From: a bacterium 1XD21-13
GTDB taxonomy: Bacteria > Bacillota > Clostridia > Lachnospirales > Lachnospiraceae
Reading direction: 5' to 3'
NCBI GenBank assembly: GCA_009917555.1
Contig: QZDX01000011.1
Location: forward strand, 62,001-126,000
DNA: 64,000 bases
Part shown: in pieces, positions 44,815 to 53,192 of the stretch
How positions within the stretch are numbered: position 1 is the stretch's first letter
How the letters are laid out: each line of letters starts with the position of its first letter
Notes under the pieces: model-generated
Told to the model about the DNA's origin: nothing
Database searches by the model: none
Seen by the model: only the letters and a program-made list of their open reading frames with translations
Program-made: the position numbers and the translations under genes

Positions 44815-44843
44815 ATTGTATAGTAAATGCTTAGAAAAATCAA
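44815..44843 (-). promoter_or_regulatory. Promoter of the lipoprotein gene
   Basis: Minus strand TTGATT (44838-44843), 17-bp spacer, TACAAT (44815-44820). It lies 40 bp before the GGAGGTATCAGC-ATG at 44775, between endolysin and lipoprotein genes. Confidence 0.55.
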
Positions 44844-44884
44844 GTTTTCTACTTTGTATGCTCTCCACAGGGACAAACTCTTAT

Positions 44885-45775
44885 TTAATAATACTGTAAT
44901 ACATCAACTGTTACAGGACCCGCAATCCCATCCACCGCAATACCAAAATGTTTCTGTACTGCTCGAATGGCCCTGTCCGTATCATTGCCAAAAATACCAT
45001 CAATATTACTTTTTCCACATTTCCTTTGTGCTGGTAAAAATCCAAGACGAATCAAATGATATTGTATCCATTTAACATCATTTCCATATACTAAAGGACG
45101 CTTGAGACGTAAAATTCTAACAGGAATTGGATAGATATTTTCTGAAAATTCTAATGTTTCTTTTTGAAATATATCATACCATAAATTCATATCTACATTT
45201 CTTTGGATACCTGATACTTGTCCCTTAGAACTATACTGCCATCCCTCTAATTGACTGATGACAGGTTTCTTTTTGGATGGTGGATTTTTGGATACATCCA
45301 TTCTAGTACCGTAGGGGTACCGCGCAATCCAAAAATTGCAGAAAGGCTGATTTATGTAGGGTTTTAAATTGCTATTGTAGAATGACAATCCTGTGTAAAC
45401 TCCAAAGTCCAGTCCTGCAAGCTCAATTTCATTTTGATACGCTTTTATGATTTCCAGCAGGAACACCCCTTTACCTTTTAGACAAGCGTCTTCTATGTCA
45501 AGCCAAACCTTCACCTTTCTTCCTGATAAAATCGTAATTACTTTTCTTGCATCCAATTTAGCCTTATCTAGTGTTACTGCATAAGAATAGTTGTATACGC
45601 CTATAATGGGGAGAGCTACTTTTTCACAGCCTTTCCAATTATTTTCAAAGTGTTTGTCCGGATTTAAATCTTTACGAATCGCTTTTAGAATTGCACCTTG
45701 TATTCCTGATTCTTTTACCCTTTTCCAATCAATATCTCCTTGATACGAGGATACATCAATTACTTTTTTATTCAA
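44885..45775 (-). CDS. GH25-family endolysin with peptidoglycan-binding domain
   Basis: 296 aa. Residues ~1-200 are a GH25 lysozyme (VIDVSSYQGDIDWKRVK, VKVWLDIEDA with catalytic Asp and Glu, GVYTGLSFY, WIARYP). Residues ~230-296 form a PG_binding_1-like domain (YGNDVKWIQYHLIRLG, NIDGIFGNDTDRAIRAVQ). It cleaves cell-wall glycan to free the particles. It overlaps the holin gene by 4 bp, a standard lysis cassette. Confidence 0.92.
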   Translation of the reverse strand: MNKKVIDVSSYQGDIDWKRVKESGIQGAILKAIRKDLNPDKHFENNWKGCEKVALPIIGVYNYSYAVTLDKAKLDARKVITILSGRKVKVWLDIEDACLKGKGVFLLEIIKAYQNEIELAGLDFGVYTGLSFYNSNLKPYINQPFCNFWIARYPYGTRMDVSKNPPSKKKPVISQLEGWQYSSKGQVSGIQRNVDMNLWYDIFQKETLEFSENIYPIPVRILRLKRPLVYGNDVKWIQYHLIRLGFLPAQRKCGKSNIDGIFGNDTDRAIRAVQKHFGIAVDGIAGPVTVDVLQYY

Positions 45776-46230
45776 ATGCGGTTCCTCCTGTCTGCCTCTG
45801 CATTATCTGACTTTTCTTGTAATATTCCCAGCGCTTTCCTTAATATGTTTGGCATTGGTCCTCCCATAATTCCATAGTTTTCAACGATAGAAATTCCTTC
45901 ATTTACAATAAAGGCAATAATTACTGCTGTTTTAATGTAATTTACCTGCAATGTCACATCTAACCGATATGCAACCATGATTACTAATAAGGAACAACCT
46001 TTTCTGCATAGACCCTTCCATGCGGAAATACTGTTAAGAGCTCCACTCTCCGATTTTTCGCTTTGCTGCCAAATGGCTGCAATCATTAGACCCATCGCAA
46101 AATCAATCCCCATAAAAATAAGTAAAGTTGCCAAGTCTTCTGTCCAGCCTCCTAATAATGCATTAATGATGAAACTGCTTCCTGTGCCTAATATAGTTAG
46201 AACAATCATTTTTATAGTATTACAACTCAT
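45772..46230 (-). CDS. Phage holin (TcdE / phage_holin_4-like)
   Basis: 152 aa with three or four hydrophobic segments (IVLTILGTGSSFIINALLGG, LLIFMGIDFAMGLMIAAIW, KTAVIIAFIVNEGISIVENYG) and the conserved WKGLCRKGCSLLVIMVAYRLD block. This family forms the membrane lesion releasing the endolysin; TcdE relatives also serve toxin export. Ends with a basic tail. Followed by the endolysin. Confidence 0.9.
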   Translation of the reverse strand: MSCNTIKMIVLTILGTGSSFIINALLGGWTEDLATLLIFMGIDFAMGLMIAAIWQQSEKSESGALNSISAWKGLCRKGCSLLVIMVAYRLDVTLQVNYIKTAVIIAFIVNEGISIVENYGIMGGPMPNILRKALGILQEKSDNAEADRRNRI

Positions 46231-46327
46231 TGCTTTTCTCCTTGTTATCTAAAAAAGCCTTTTGTGGCTCTATGTTTATAGTTATAATTAGTGTTTATAA
46301 AATTTACTTTGATTCCCTTTTGAGCGC

Positions 46328-46527
46328 TAAGTGTGAAATTGCATCCAATTGGAAGTATCTATATATCGTTTGATGCTACCGATCCGGCCTTGCTATTTGG
46401 TGGCACATGGGAGCAAATACAAGGGCGATTTTTATTGGCGGCCAGCGATGAATACGAAGCTGAAAGCATCGGAGGTGAAGCTACACATAAATTAACTGTA
46501 ACAGAAATGCCAAGTCATAGTCATTCC
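46328..46527 (+). repeat. Left arm of the tail-fibre inverted repeat
   Basis: About 200 bp homologous in inverse orientation to 46855-47053. Both begin with TAAGTGTGAAA (46328-46338 on plus; 47043-47053 on minus) and run through the codons for GTWEQIQGRFLL to EMPSH. Around 50 of 66 encoded residues match. Confidence 0.8.
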
Positions 46528-46692
46528 TATCAATACACTACAATTTATGCTTTCCCATATAATAGTGCGAGCGATAAAAGCAATTTGCGTAGTAATGAAA
46601 CATCTAAAACTACTTCGGCAGTCGGAGGCGGTCAACCTCATAACAATATGCCCCCTTATCTAGCAGTATATATGTGGAAAAGAACATCTTAA
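46333..46692 (+). CDS. Silent inverted C-terminal tail-fibre cassette
   Basis: 119 codons encoding only a fibre tip: KLHPIGSIYISFDATDP, then GTWEQIQGRFLL, GGEATHKLT and the C-terminal HNNMPPYLAVYMW. A stop (TGA, 46321-46323) lies four codons upstream of GTG 46333, and there is no ribosome site, so it is not expressed as it stands. The frame is compatible with the active fibre gene after inversion at TAAGTGTGAAA. The middle (residues ~67-100) differs completely from the active tip, as expected for an alternative receptor-binding tip. Confidence 0.75.
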   Translation: MKLHPIGSIYISFDATDPALLFGGTWEQIQGRFLLAASDEYEAESIGGEATHKLTVTEMPSHSHSYQYTTIYAFPYNSASDKSNLRSNETSKTTSAVGGGQPHNNMPPYLAVYMWKRTS

Positions 46693-47339
46693 GCCACTCG
46701 TTGCCACATATACACAGCCAGATAAGGCGGCATGTTATTATGGGCTACACTACTACCTGTATTTCCTGTTGTACCACCGTTCAATACATTGTAACCACTA
46801 CCATTAACTTCCACACGGACATTACCCCCTGTTGCCCGCCAATTCATAACATCACTATGCCTGTGGCTTGGCATTTCTGCTACGGTTAATTTATGAGTGG
46901 CCTCACCCCCAATGCTCCCAACTCCATGTTCGTCATTGGTTGCCAATAAAAATCGTCCTTGTATTTGTTCCCAAGTACCACCAAATAGCGAGGATGGATC
47001 TGTAGAGTCAAGTGACATATAGATACTCCCAACCGGATGCATTTTCACACTTACCTCTCGAATAGCATCCCCCGTCAGCTTCGCATCCGCAGCATATCCT
47101 GTCTCTTCCGCCACCAGCGGATCAACTACATCCCCCGAATCAAACTTATTGTTTATTTCCCTATGAATCGCATTGATCTCCGCCTGTCCAAACTCACTTC
47201 CCACCTGTACATACTCTGTTACATCCACAAAGGATACTGTCCCATCCTCATTGGTCATCATCTGATAACGTCGTCTGCCCTCCATGGTTTCGGCAAGGAT
47301 ATCATCCTTATAATTTGTTAATAATTCTGACATTAGCAT
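46689..47339 (-). CDS. Phage tail-fibre / receptor-binding protein
   Basis: 216 aa from ATG 47339 (or 214 from 47333, same ribosome site AGGAG). The N-terminal ~95 residues form the attachment part (MSELLTNYKDD, EINAIHREINNKF). The C-terminal ~120 residues are the tip domain, beginning SVKMHPVGSIYMS and ending HNNMPPYLAVYMWQ. Short for a fibre, like those of TP901-1-like tails. It shares its stop with the inverted cassette: both TAA codons lie inside CTTAAG (46688-46693). GAMPSH-type His-rich loops (EMPSHRHS) may bind metal, as in trimeric fibre tips. Confidence 0.87.
   Translation of the reverse strand: MLMSELLTNYKDDILAETMEGRRRYQMMTNEDGTVSFVDVTEYVQVGSEFGQAEINAIHREINNKFDSGDVVDPLVAEETGYAADAKLTGDAIREVSVKMHPVGSIYMSLDSTDPSSLFGGTWEQIQGRFLLATNDEHGVGSIGGEATHKLTVAEMPSHRHSDVMNWRATGGNVRVEVNGSGYNVLNGGTTGNTGSSVAHNNMPPYLAVYMWQRVA
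46855..47053 (-). repeat. Right arm of the tail-fibre inverted repeat
   Basis: In-frame homologue of 46328-46527 inside the active fibre gene. The pair bounds a ~726-bp segment (46328-47053) whose inversion would exchange fibre tips without changing frame. Confidence 0.8.
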
Positions 47340-47359
47340 TTCGCTCCTTTCTTTAATTT

Positions 47360-47402
47360 GCACATGGTTTTTGTGCATAATGGTATACCCGCAGGGTATT
47401 TC
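47360..47402 (-). other. Two small hairpins in the fibre-gene leader, sharing a motif with the sfsA leader
   Basis: ATACCCGCAGGGTAT (47385-47399) and GCACA/TGTGC arms (47360-47376). On minus the stretch ATACCCTGCGGGTATACCATTATGCA matches the sfsA leader's ATACCCTAGCGGGTACCCCATTAATGCA with a few changes (cited in parts of under 20 bases elsewhere). Confidence 0.4.
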
Positions 47403-47403
47403 C

Positions 47404-47814
47404 TTAATCTGCTACAGGACATTTCCTGTTTCCCAGGCGAAACGACAGCCTGGGCTTATTTTCCTTCTGTTCCTTCAATAAAGTATAGATTCTCAAAGTT
47501 GCTGCCTCTATCCGGTTCAAATCCTCATACCCGATAAAAGCCTGGTTCTGCACATATATCGTCTTTTCTCCTATCGCAACCGGATAAATTTGGGAATGTA
47601 TCTGCTCCAGATTATCCGACAGCATATTAATCTCATCCGCATAATAAAAGCTCGAATAATCCTTATCCGGCCCCATTTCCCCAATCCCAAAGGGATGATA
47701 AAGCATCTCCGCCATCTTATGAAGAAACAGCAGATTGTTCTTAATGCGGTTATAATTGGGTGCATCAAACCTTTCATCACCGGTCCAATCCGTTTTCGGC
47801 TCCATCCAACTCAT
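47404..47814 (-). CDS. Phage tail/baseplate protein, hypothetical
   Basis: 136 aa from ATG 47814, which overlaps the upstream stop by 4 bp (ATGA). It begins MSWMEPKTDWTGDERFDAPN, a pattern common in small baseplate or fibre-linker proteins of Gram-positive siphophages, and is mostly helical (ADEINMLSDNLEQIHSQI). Probably connects the tail tip to the fibre. Function inferred from position. Confidence 0.7.
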   Translation of the reverse strand: MSWMEPKTDWTGDERFDAPNYNRIKNNLLFLHKMAEMLYHPFGIGEMGPDKDYSSFYYADEINMLSDNLEQIHSQIYPVAIGEKTIYVQNQAFIGYEDLNRIEAATLRIYTLLKEQKENKPRLSFRLGNRKCPVAD

Positions 47815-50087
47815 GTTTCCATCACCTTCCTCACCTTCATTTTTCCACTCCATGCACCATTGTATTTTAGTTCATTCTGATAGCAGCGTATCATGGCCTG
47901 TTCTCGGTTTCGAAGCTCCAGGAAAAACAAATCATTTGCATCCACCCTGGGATCTCCCCGGTAAGACACCTCATACTCAATAGGTGCCTGATAATACTCC
48001 GCCAGCCATTGCTCCAATTCCTCCGCCTGTCGTACCGTGCCAATCAGTTCATTTTTCCATACCTTCTCTTCGCCAATCGTATTATGCTGAACCGCATAAC
48101 GGCTTTCATTGGTCTGATACTCCTTTCCATTTATCACTACCTGAATCGTTTGTTCTGCCGTCACATAATCAAAACACAATTTTGCATAAAAATCAGAGCT
48201 TTCCGTAATCCGAACTCTGGTTCCATTCGGAAGCGTATCGCCATATACCGTTTCACCTCCCTCCCGTTCCATAACAAATGCTGCCGAAATTTCATAAGAA
48301 GCTTTGTTAAAATACACCACCCTCTCATATTTTTCCGGAGAAATTCTCATTTCCTCACTATAAATCTGTCCCGCCTCTTTTGTGCTTTCACTATAAATCG
48401 TGCGTATCACGGACAAGGATTTCAACTGCTCCTGCTTTCTGCCCTTTGGCGTTGCCGTCAAATCCATATCATATTCCAGAATATAATCCGTGACATCGCC
48501 AAATCCTATCCGGTCCAAAGCTATCCTTGAATTTGGATACCCCTTCGTAAATTCAATCTCCATCCGGTCAAAATCTTCAAAGCTCTGATTCAAAATACAC
48601 TCCGTCTCTTCGTTCCCTGTCACTTCAAGCACATTCAAAAGCCTTTCGTCATTGTATGTACGAATGATAAATTCTTCCGGTGGGACAGAACGAAAACTAA
48701 GCCCCATCCCATAGCTGTTGTAGGCACTCTCCAAAATAATCTCAACAATCGGATTTTCCTCAAATTCTCCATTTTCATCACACACAGCAGCACTTACATA
48801 CCCCGTATCATCAAAAAAATCTTCCCGATTCCTGGGAAGAAATATCATAGAGCCATCCGTTTTTGCAAAATCCCGAAATGCCGCAGCATAGCTTGTTCTC
48901 ACACCATTCCCCAACACATTTTCCACATGACTGTGAATTGCCTGCTGGTTTGTGCTTGCGGTCATATCAGGCGTAAAGGAAGATTTTATTTGAATTTTTC
49001 TGCTCCTGTTTTGAAATAGAACACACCGGCAGGCATTCGCCAACATCTGCAACGCTTCCACATGAGAGACCACCGGTACAGGGTTGTATAGAAGCACGCC
49101 TTTCAGATACGGATCCACAGCGTACTCATTTTCCTCCAATCCCATATCTTCCAGAATGTCCAGTGCCAAATCGTAAGCCGTAATTCCCTCCTTTCGGTAT
49201 CTTCCTTTATAATAAGTTCCTTTCCTGTTATCAAATGTATCAGTAGCCATAAATTTTGCCTGCTTGTCATCCGCATCCCAGGTCTTCAGATAAACCTCAT
49301 TACTTTCAAGCCATTCAATATCCCCATTTCCCGTGACATCATATCCAAAAGATACACGGATTTCCTGCCCCAGCTCCATAAAATGAATGGCACTCTTTGG
49401 ATTATCGATGTTGTATCGGAGTGAATAATTGTACACGGTCAAAGACATATCCTGACTTGGTATCCGGTCGGAAATAGGAGAAACATAATCCTTAAAGGAA
49501 TAGCTTTTTACATCCTTATTGGTAAATACGTTTCCTACCCCGCACAGGAATTTATAAATTCTCAGCCGCCCCTGCCCATTCACCATAGACAGCGGTGTTA
49601 TCCTGAAAAACGAAACTCCCGTAAATACATCCTCCGTACTCCACAGGGACAATGTATTGCCCGTATATTCCCGTATACCCGAATCACTTTCAATGGTAAA
49701 TGCCGTCGGATAAGCTTCTCCAAAATCTATGGTTAGCCCTCTGATATTCAAGTCGGCCATGCCAAACCGGATCTCAATGCTCCCCAACAGCCTCTCTGTC
49801 ACAATGCCATTGTTCATAACCGCATCACCGGAATTTCTCGGAAGAAAAACCATGCTTCCGTCCGTTCTTGCAAAGTCCTGCTCTGCCGTAGCGTAGATGG
49901 AATCTATCTCATAAATGTTGAAAGGCTTTGACAGGCTCGAATAGCTGGTAAAGGCATTTTCCGGCACGTCCGCACAAGCTGTTTTCTGTGCATCCTGGTT
50001 AATCACACCTATGGAAATATGGATATAAGCCCTGTTGCGAAGAGGGCGTTTCATTGATTCTTTATATGCTCTGCTTACTTTCTGCAT
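47811..50087 (-). CDS. Large tail-tip / baseplate hub protein
   Basis: 758 aa from ATG 50087; the start shares one base with the upstream stop (TAATG). Two related segments contain DFARTDGSMVFLPRN and DFAKTDGSMIFLPRN, an internal repeat around residues ~70 and ~415. The middle part (YDLALDILEDMGLEENEY, VSHVEALQMLANACRC) resembles hub proteins that bind the tail tube end. Between tape measure-side DUF6711-like gene and the fibre genes it occupies the Dit/Tal position. No peptidase or lysozyme motif seen. Confidence 0.78.
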   Translation of the reverse strand: MQKVSRAYKESMKRPLRNRAYIHISIGVINQDAQKTACADVPENAFTSYSSLSKPFNIYEIDSIYATAEQDFARTDGSMVFLPRNSGDAVMNNGIVTERLLGSIEIRFGMADLNIRGLTIDFGEAYPTAFTIESDSGIREYTGNTLSLWSTEDVFTGVSFFRITPLSMVNGQGRLRIYKFLCGVGNVFTNKDVKSYSFKDYVSPISDRIPSQDMSLTVYNYSLRYNIDNPKSAIHFMELGQEIRVSFGYDVTGNGDIEWLESNEVYLKTWDADDKQAKFMATDTFDNRKGTYYKGRYRKEGITAYDLALDILEDMGLEENEYAVDPYLKGVLLYNPVPVVSHVEALQMLANACRCVLFQNRSRKIQIKSSFTPDMTASTNQQAIHSHVENVLGNGVRTSYAAAFRDFAKTDGSMIFLPRNREDFFDDTGYVSAAVCDENGEFEENPIVEIILESAYNSYGMGLSFRSVPPEEFIIRTYNDERLLNVLEVTGNEETECILNQSFEDFDRMEIEFTKGYPNSRIALDRIGFGDVTDYILEYDMDLTATPKGRKQEQLKSLSVIRTIYSESTKEAGQIYSEEMRISPEKYERVVYFNKASYEISAAFVMEREGGETVYGDTLPNGTRVRITESSDFYAKLCFDYVTAEQTIQVVINGKEYQTNESRYAVQHNTIGEEKVWKNELIGTVRQAEELEQWLAEYYQAPIEYEVSYRGDPRVDANDLFFLELRNREQAMIRCYQNELKYNGAWSGKMKVRKVMET

Positions 50088-50464
50088 TATTCCCACCCAC
50101 AATCTACCAGATTCAGTTGACAGTTACGGTATAGCTTTATTTTCTTATCCGTATCCAGCCAGTACGGCTCCCCGGATCTTCCTCCTGGGTACATGGTAAT
50201 CGTTCTCCGTTTCCTGGTCTGCGGGTCCTCAAAGGTCACGGGGATATAAAATGGCTCCAATGCTTTCAGCATCCGTTCCCAGACTGCCGCATCCAGGCCC
50301 TCCCACTGCATACTGTCCAGTTTATACTGATTTCTTCCAATCACCTGCCCGACCACTGCTCCGGATGCATTTACTCCGGAATCTACATTGGTCAGTACTG
50401 TTATCTTAAATCCCCGCTTTGGTGTGGGGAATGGCACTCCATTTACAATCAAAAATGCTGACAT
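50087..50464 (-). CDS. Small distal-tail protein (DUF6711-like)
   Basis: 125 aa, starting MSAFLIVNGVPFPTPKRGF. Beta-rich with a conserved-looking W-E-G-L-D core and a terminal CQLNLVDCGWE. I assign it to the DUF6711-like group of tail proteins from its length, opening and position between tape measure and hub. Probably a distal-tail ring subunit. Confidence 0.72.
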   Translation of the reverse strand: MSAFLIVNGVPFPTPKRGFKITVLTNVDSGVNASGAVVGQVIGRNQYKLDSMQWEGLDAAVWERMLKALEPFYIPVTFEDPQTRKRRTITMYPGGRSGEPYWLDTDKKIKLYRNCQLNLVDCGWE

Positions 50465-50485
50465 GTTACAATCACCTCTTCTCCA

Positions 50486-52672
50486 TTATGCAGGCTGAAA
50501 GCTCAGCCCCATTCTCTTTCTCGCCCTGTCTATGCCGTCAACCAGCGAACGTCCGTCCAGGGAAATGTCCGTGTCTTTCTCCAGGATTGCCCGAAGCAGC
50601 ATATTCTGTTCCCGTAAAAGAGTGGTTTGCCCGTCCGCATGCATCCCCTGCATGACGGCTCCTCGAATGGCTTCTACGATCTGATCATTATTGGCAACTG
50701 CGGAGTGGTTTCCAATGCGACCTACCATCTCATTCATCCCGTTTTCATGGGCCAGGAACAATTCTCCGGTTTCCGGATAGCCGCCGGACGCAAAGCCCTT
50801 GACGGAATGTGTGCGAACGGACACCGCTGACATAGAGGATGCGGCCGCTTTTACGGCACGAATTGCTGACATCATGGAACTGCACATTCCCTGTACACTG
50901 CTGTTCAAAGAAGATACCGCAGACTGCACCTCCGAGCAGGCGGAACGAACCGTAGACACAAACCCTCTCCACCTTGCCATCCATCCGGTATTCACCGCAT
51001 TCATTCCGGTCGTTACGTTTGCATTCAGCAGGGTAAGGTTCTGTGTAATCATCAGATTCATCTGCATCCAGATAAGCCGGGTCTGATTCAGCATCAAAGT
51101 CCACTTTTGTGCCATCAGCATTGCAATCGCTGTAAAAATCAGACCTATCTGCTGATTCATCAGGGTAAGTGCTTCTGCTACGGACATGCTCAAAAGCTGC
51201 ATGCTCTCTCCGGAAAGCAGCTGCATATTTTCAAAGCCCAGTTGGAAAGTCTCCATAAATGCCAGGAATGCTGCTTCGGCAATCAGAGTAAAGTTCTCCG
51301 GGCTTAGCTGTTCTCGGAAAATGTTCATCAACGTTTCAGAAAATACACGAATTTGCTCCATAATCATTCCCGAATCTGAAAATGGTTCTGCCAGACCTAA
51401 AACCGCATAGCTTCCAATCTCTGCCAGTACTTTGCTGGGGCTGTGAATATCCAGATTCTCCCGAAACCCTTCTACCAAATCCAGGCAGACATCTCCAACG
51501 CCCTTTTGCAGAGTTCCCTGTTCTCCGCTTATGCCCTCCCATAATCCGGAAATAATGTTTTTTCCTATCTCAATAACTGCTCCATACAGGTGCTCACCTA
51601 TTCCAATAAAAATTTCAACTATGCCTTCGCCTATCTTTGAGCATCCTTCCAAGATTTTCTCTCCGTCAAATGTAAAAATCCCTGTAATAATCTCCACCAA
51701 GCCCGTAACAACATCCACTACTCCCTGTGCTGCCCTAGCCATGCCCGATAACATGCTGCTTAGTGTCTCAATCATTGCTGACCCTACAATTCCTGCCAAT
51801 ATCACAGTCAGAGATGCCAGAATCTCTACAAGGCCCTTTAAACCACTGGATTCATACAACTCATATAGGGCTGCTCCAAGTCCTTTGATGCTTTCCCATA
51901 AGGGTGCTACTGCATCTCCTACCTTTTGAAATGCATCTGAAAGAGTGTCTTTTACCATAGTAAAGGCTAAACCAACTATATCTCGGAATTGTTCGCTGGT
52001 GTTCCAGAGATCGACAATGGCCAGAACAATGGCTGCTATGGCTGCAACTATACCTACTGCTGCTCCGGCACTAATGCCAAAAACTGCTGTAAATGCCCCT
52101 CCAATTGTCTCTGTTCCTGCTAAAATATCTGCAAAAAACTTTCCTATATTTGTTGTTAGCGGGATAAACAGTTCACTAAAAGAACCGCTAACTTTAGCAA
52201 TTACTCCTTTACTACCAAATAGCTCTTCAAGCCCACTCTCTGTATCTGCCAAAGTTTTCCCCAGACCAGATAATCTAGTTACAATATCCCAAACACCATT
52301 CAATGCCGTCAGTCCACCCTCTAGCAAACCGAAAGACTCCGTCAACCCGTTAACATTCTCTGACACAGCCGACATTTCTGCTAAAGTACCAGAGAACTCT
52401 GTTATTCCAGTCAAATCTAAGCTCGAAATTCTCTGAATACTATCTGCAAAGTGGGTAAAATTAGTTATCTCAATCTTCCCTAATATTTGCATAGATTGCC
52501 CCAGTTTTTCTACACTGCTTGTAAAGTCGTTCAAACCTCTGCTGTTAATTTCTGAAATGGAAGCAGAGATCTTCTCCAGTTTATTTGCCAGCTTATTTAG
52601 TTCTACATTCGCCTTTGCCGCAGATATATCTATCTGAGCCTTTATATGCTTCACATCTGCTGCCACAAACAT
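50486..52672 (-). CDS. Phage tail tape-measure protein
   Basis: 728 aa from ATG 52672 (AGGAGAGTG upstream). Long coiled N-terminus (KHIKAQIDISAAKANVELNK, KLEKISASISEIN), hydrophobic central stretches (VGIVAAIAAIVLAIVDLW and IVGSAMIETLSSM) and a helical C-terminus. At the general rule of about 0.15 nm per residue this predicts a tail near 110 nm. It has no added lytic domain. Tape measures template tail length and cross the cell envelope. Confidence 0.88.
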   Translation of the reverse strand: MFVAADVKHIKAQIDISAAKANVELNKLANKLEKISASISEINSRGLNDFTSSVEKLGQSMQILGKIEITNFTHFADSIQRISSLDLTGITEFSGTLAEMSAVSENVNGLTESFGLLEGGLTALNGVWDIVTRLSGLGKTLADTESGLEELFGSKGVIAKVSGSFSELFIPLTTNIGKFFADILAGTETIGGAFTAVFGISAGAAVGIVAAIAAIVLAIVDLWNTSEQFRDIVGLAFTMVKDTLSDAFQKVGDAVAPLWESIKGLGAALYELYESSGLKGLVEILASLTVILAGIVGSAMIETLSSMLSGMARAAQGVVDVVTGLVEIITGIFTFDGEKILEGCSKIGEGIVEIFIGIGEHLYGAVIEIGKNIISGLWEGISGEQGTLQKGVGDVCLDLVEGFRENLDIHSPSKVLAEIGSYAVLGLAEPFSDSGMIMEQIRVFSETLMNIFREQLSPENFTLIAEAAFLAFMETFQLGFENMQLLSGESMQLLSMSVAEALTLMNQQIGLIFTAIAMLMAQKWTLMLNQTRLIWMQMNLMITQNLTLLNANVTTGMNAVNTGWMARWRGFVSTVRSACSEVQSAVSSLNSSVQGMCSSMMSAIRAVKAAASSMSAVSVRTHSVKGFASGGYPETGELFLAHENGMNEMVGRIGNHSAVANNDQIVEAIRGAVMQGMHADGQTTLLREQNMLLRAILEKDTDISLDGRSLVDGIDRARKRMGLSFQPA

Positions 52673-52721
52673 CACTCTCCTTTCGTCCTTGCACTGACGT
52701 TCAGAGACGTTCGGGCATAAG

Positions 52722-52751
52722 AAAAACACCTGCCATTATGGCAAGTGTTTT
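52722..52751 (-). terminator. Rho-independent terminator inside the tail operon
   Basis: Arms AAAACACCTGCC and GGCAAGTGTTTT around ATTAT, with a U-rich end on minus (GTGTTTTTC). It follows the zinc-ribbon gene and precedes the tape measure on the same strand. Confidence 0.75.
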
Positions 52752-52800
52752 ATCATCCATTTTAAGTACAAGCACATGCATGATTAAAATCTATAAATCA

Positions 52801-53133
52801 TCAAATCCTGTGCTTTCGTTTTGAAGCTTCCTTTTCTCCTTTTTCGGAAGCTCCCCTGTATTTCTTTTTCATCAAATCAGAAGCACTGCCCAGATCCATA
52901 CCCGTAGCCTGCCGCAACTCCTTAATGGCATAATACATATTGTCATTTCGGGCACAGATCTCATCTACCAGCTTCTCTAATTCCGTACGTGTATCCCCCT
53001 GAACCTTGGGTTCCTCCTGCGTCTTAGCTTCTTCCTGAGCCATCATATATCCCAATGGATACCCACATCCTGGACACTCCCGAACCTTATCCGCAATCTG
53101 TCTTCCACACATCGGGCATATAATAATTGCCAT
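52801..53133 (-). CDS. Zinc-ribbon protein, candidate phage moron
   Basis: 110 aa from ATG 53133. It opens with a double CxxC zinc ribbon (CPMCGRQ and CPGCGYP), then a disordered linker and a C-terminal helical domain (ELEKLVDEICARN, ELRQATGMDLGSASDLMKKKY) that looks like the L7/L12-type helical hairpin. The start is uncertain: GGAGG is only one base before 53133, and an ATG at 53151 would sit at the predicted transcription start (leaderless). It has its own promoter and terminator between tail genes. Confidence 0.7.
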   Translation of the reverse strand: MAIIICPMCGRQIADKVRECPGCGYPLGYMMAQEEAKTQEEPKVQGDTRTELEKLVDEICARNDNMYYAIKELRQATGMDLGSASDLMKKKYRGASEKGEKEASKRKHRI

Positions 53134-53157
53134 ACCTCCACGGCCTTTCATTGCTTC

Positions 53158-53186
53158 ATTATAACAGTTCTGAAGTAAAAGGTAAA
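53158..53186 (-). promoter_or_regulatory. Promoter of the zinc-ribbon gene
   Basis: Minus TTTACC (53181-53186), 17-bp spacer, TATAAT (53158-53163) with extended TGT directly before it. Confidence 0.7.
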
Positions 53187-53192
53187 GGAGCC

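Noticed and set aside
46674-46889. 71-codon plus frame after the silent fibre cassette
   Set aside because: It is antisense to the active fibre gene, and its start lies within the cassette's own coding sequence.
46328-47053. Diversity-generating retroelement (template and variable repeat) as an explanation of the duplicated fibre tip
   Set aside because: No reverse transcriptase in the window, the copies are inverted, and the differences are not limited to adenines.
43145-47402. Attachment-site pair made by the shared motif at 43190 and 47380
   Set aside because: The second copy is inside the tail operon, not at an element boundary, and the match is imperfect.
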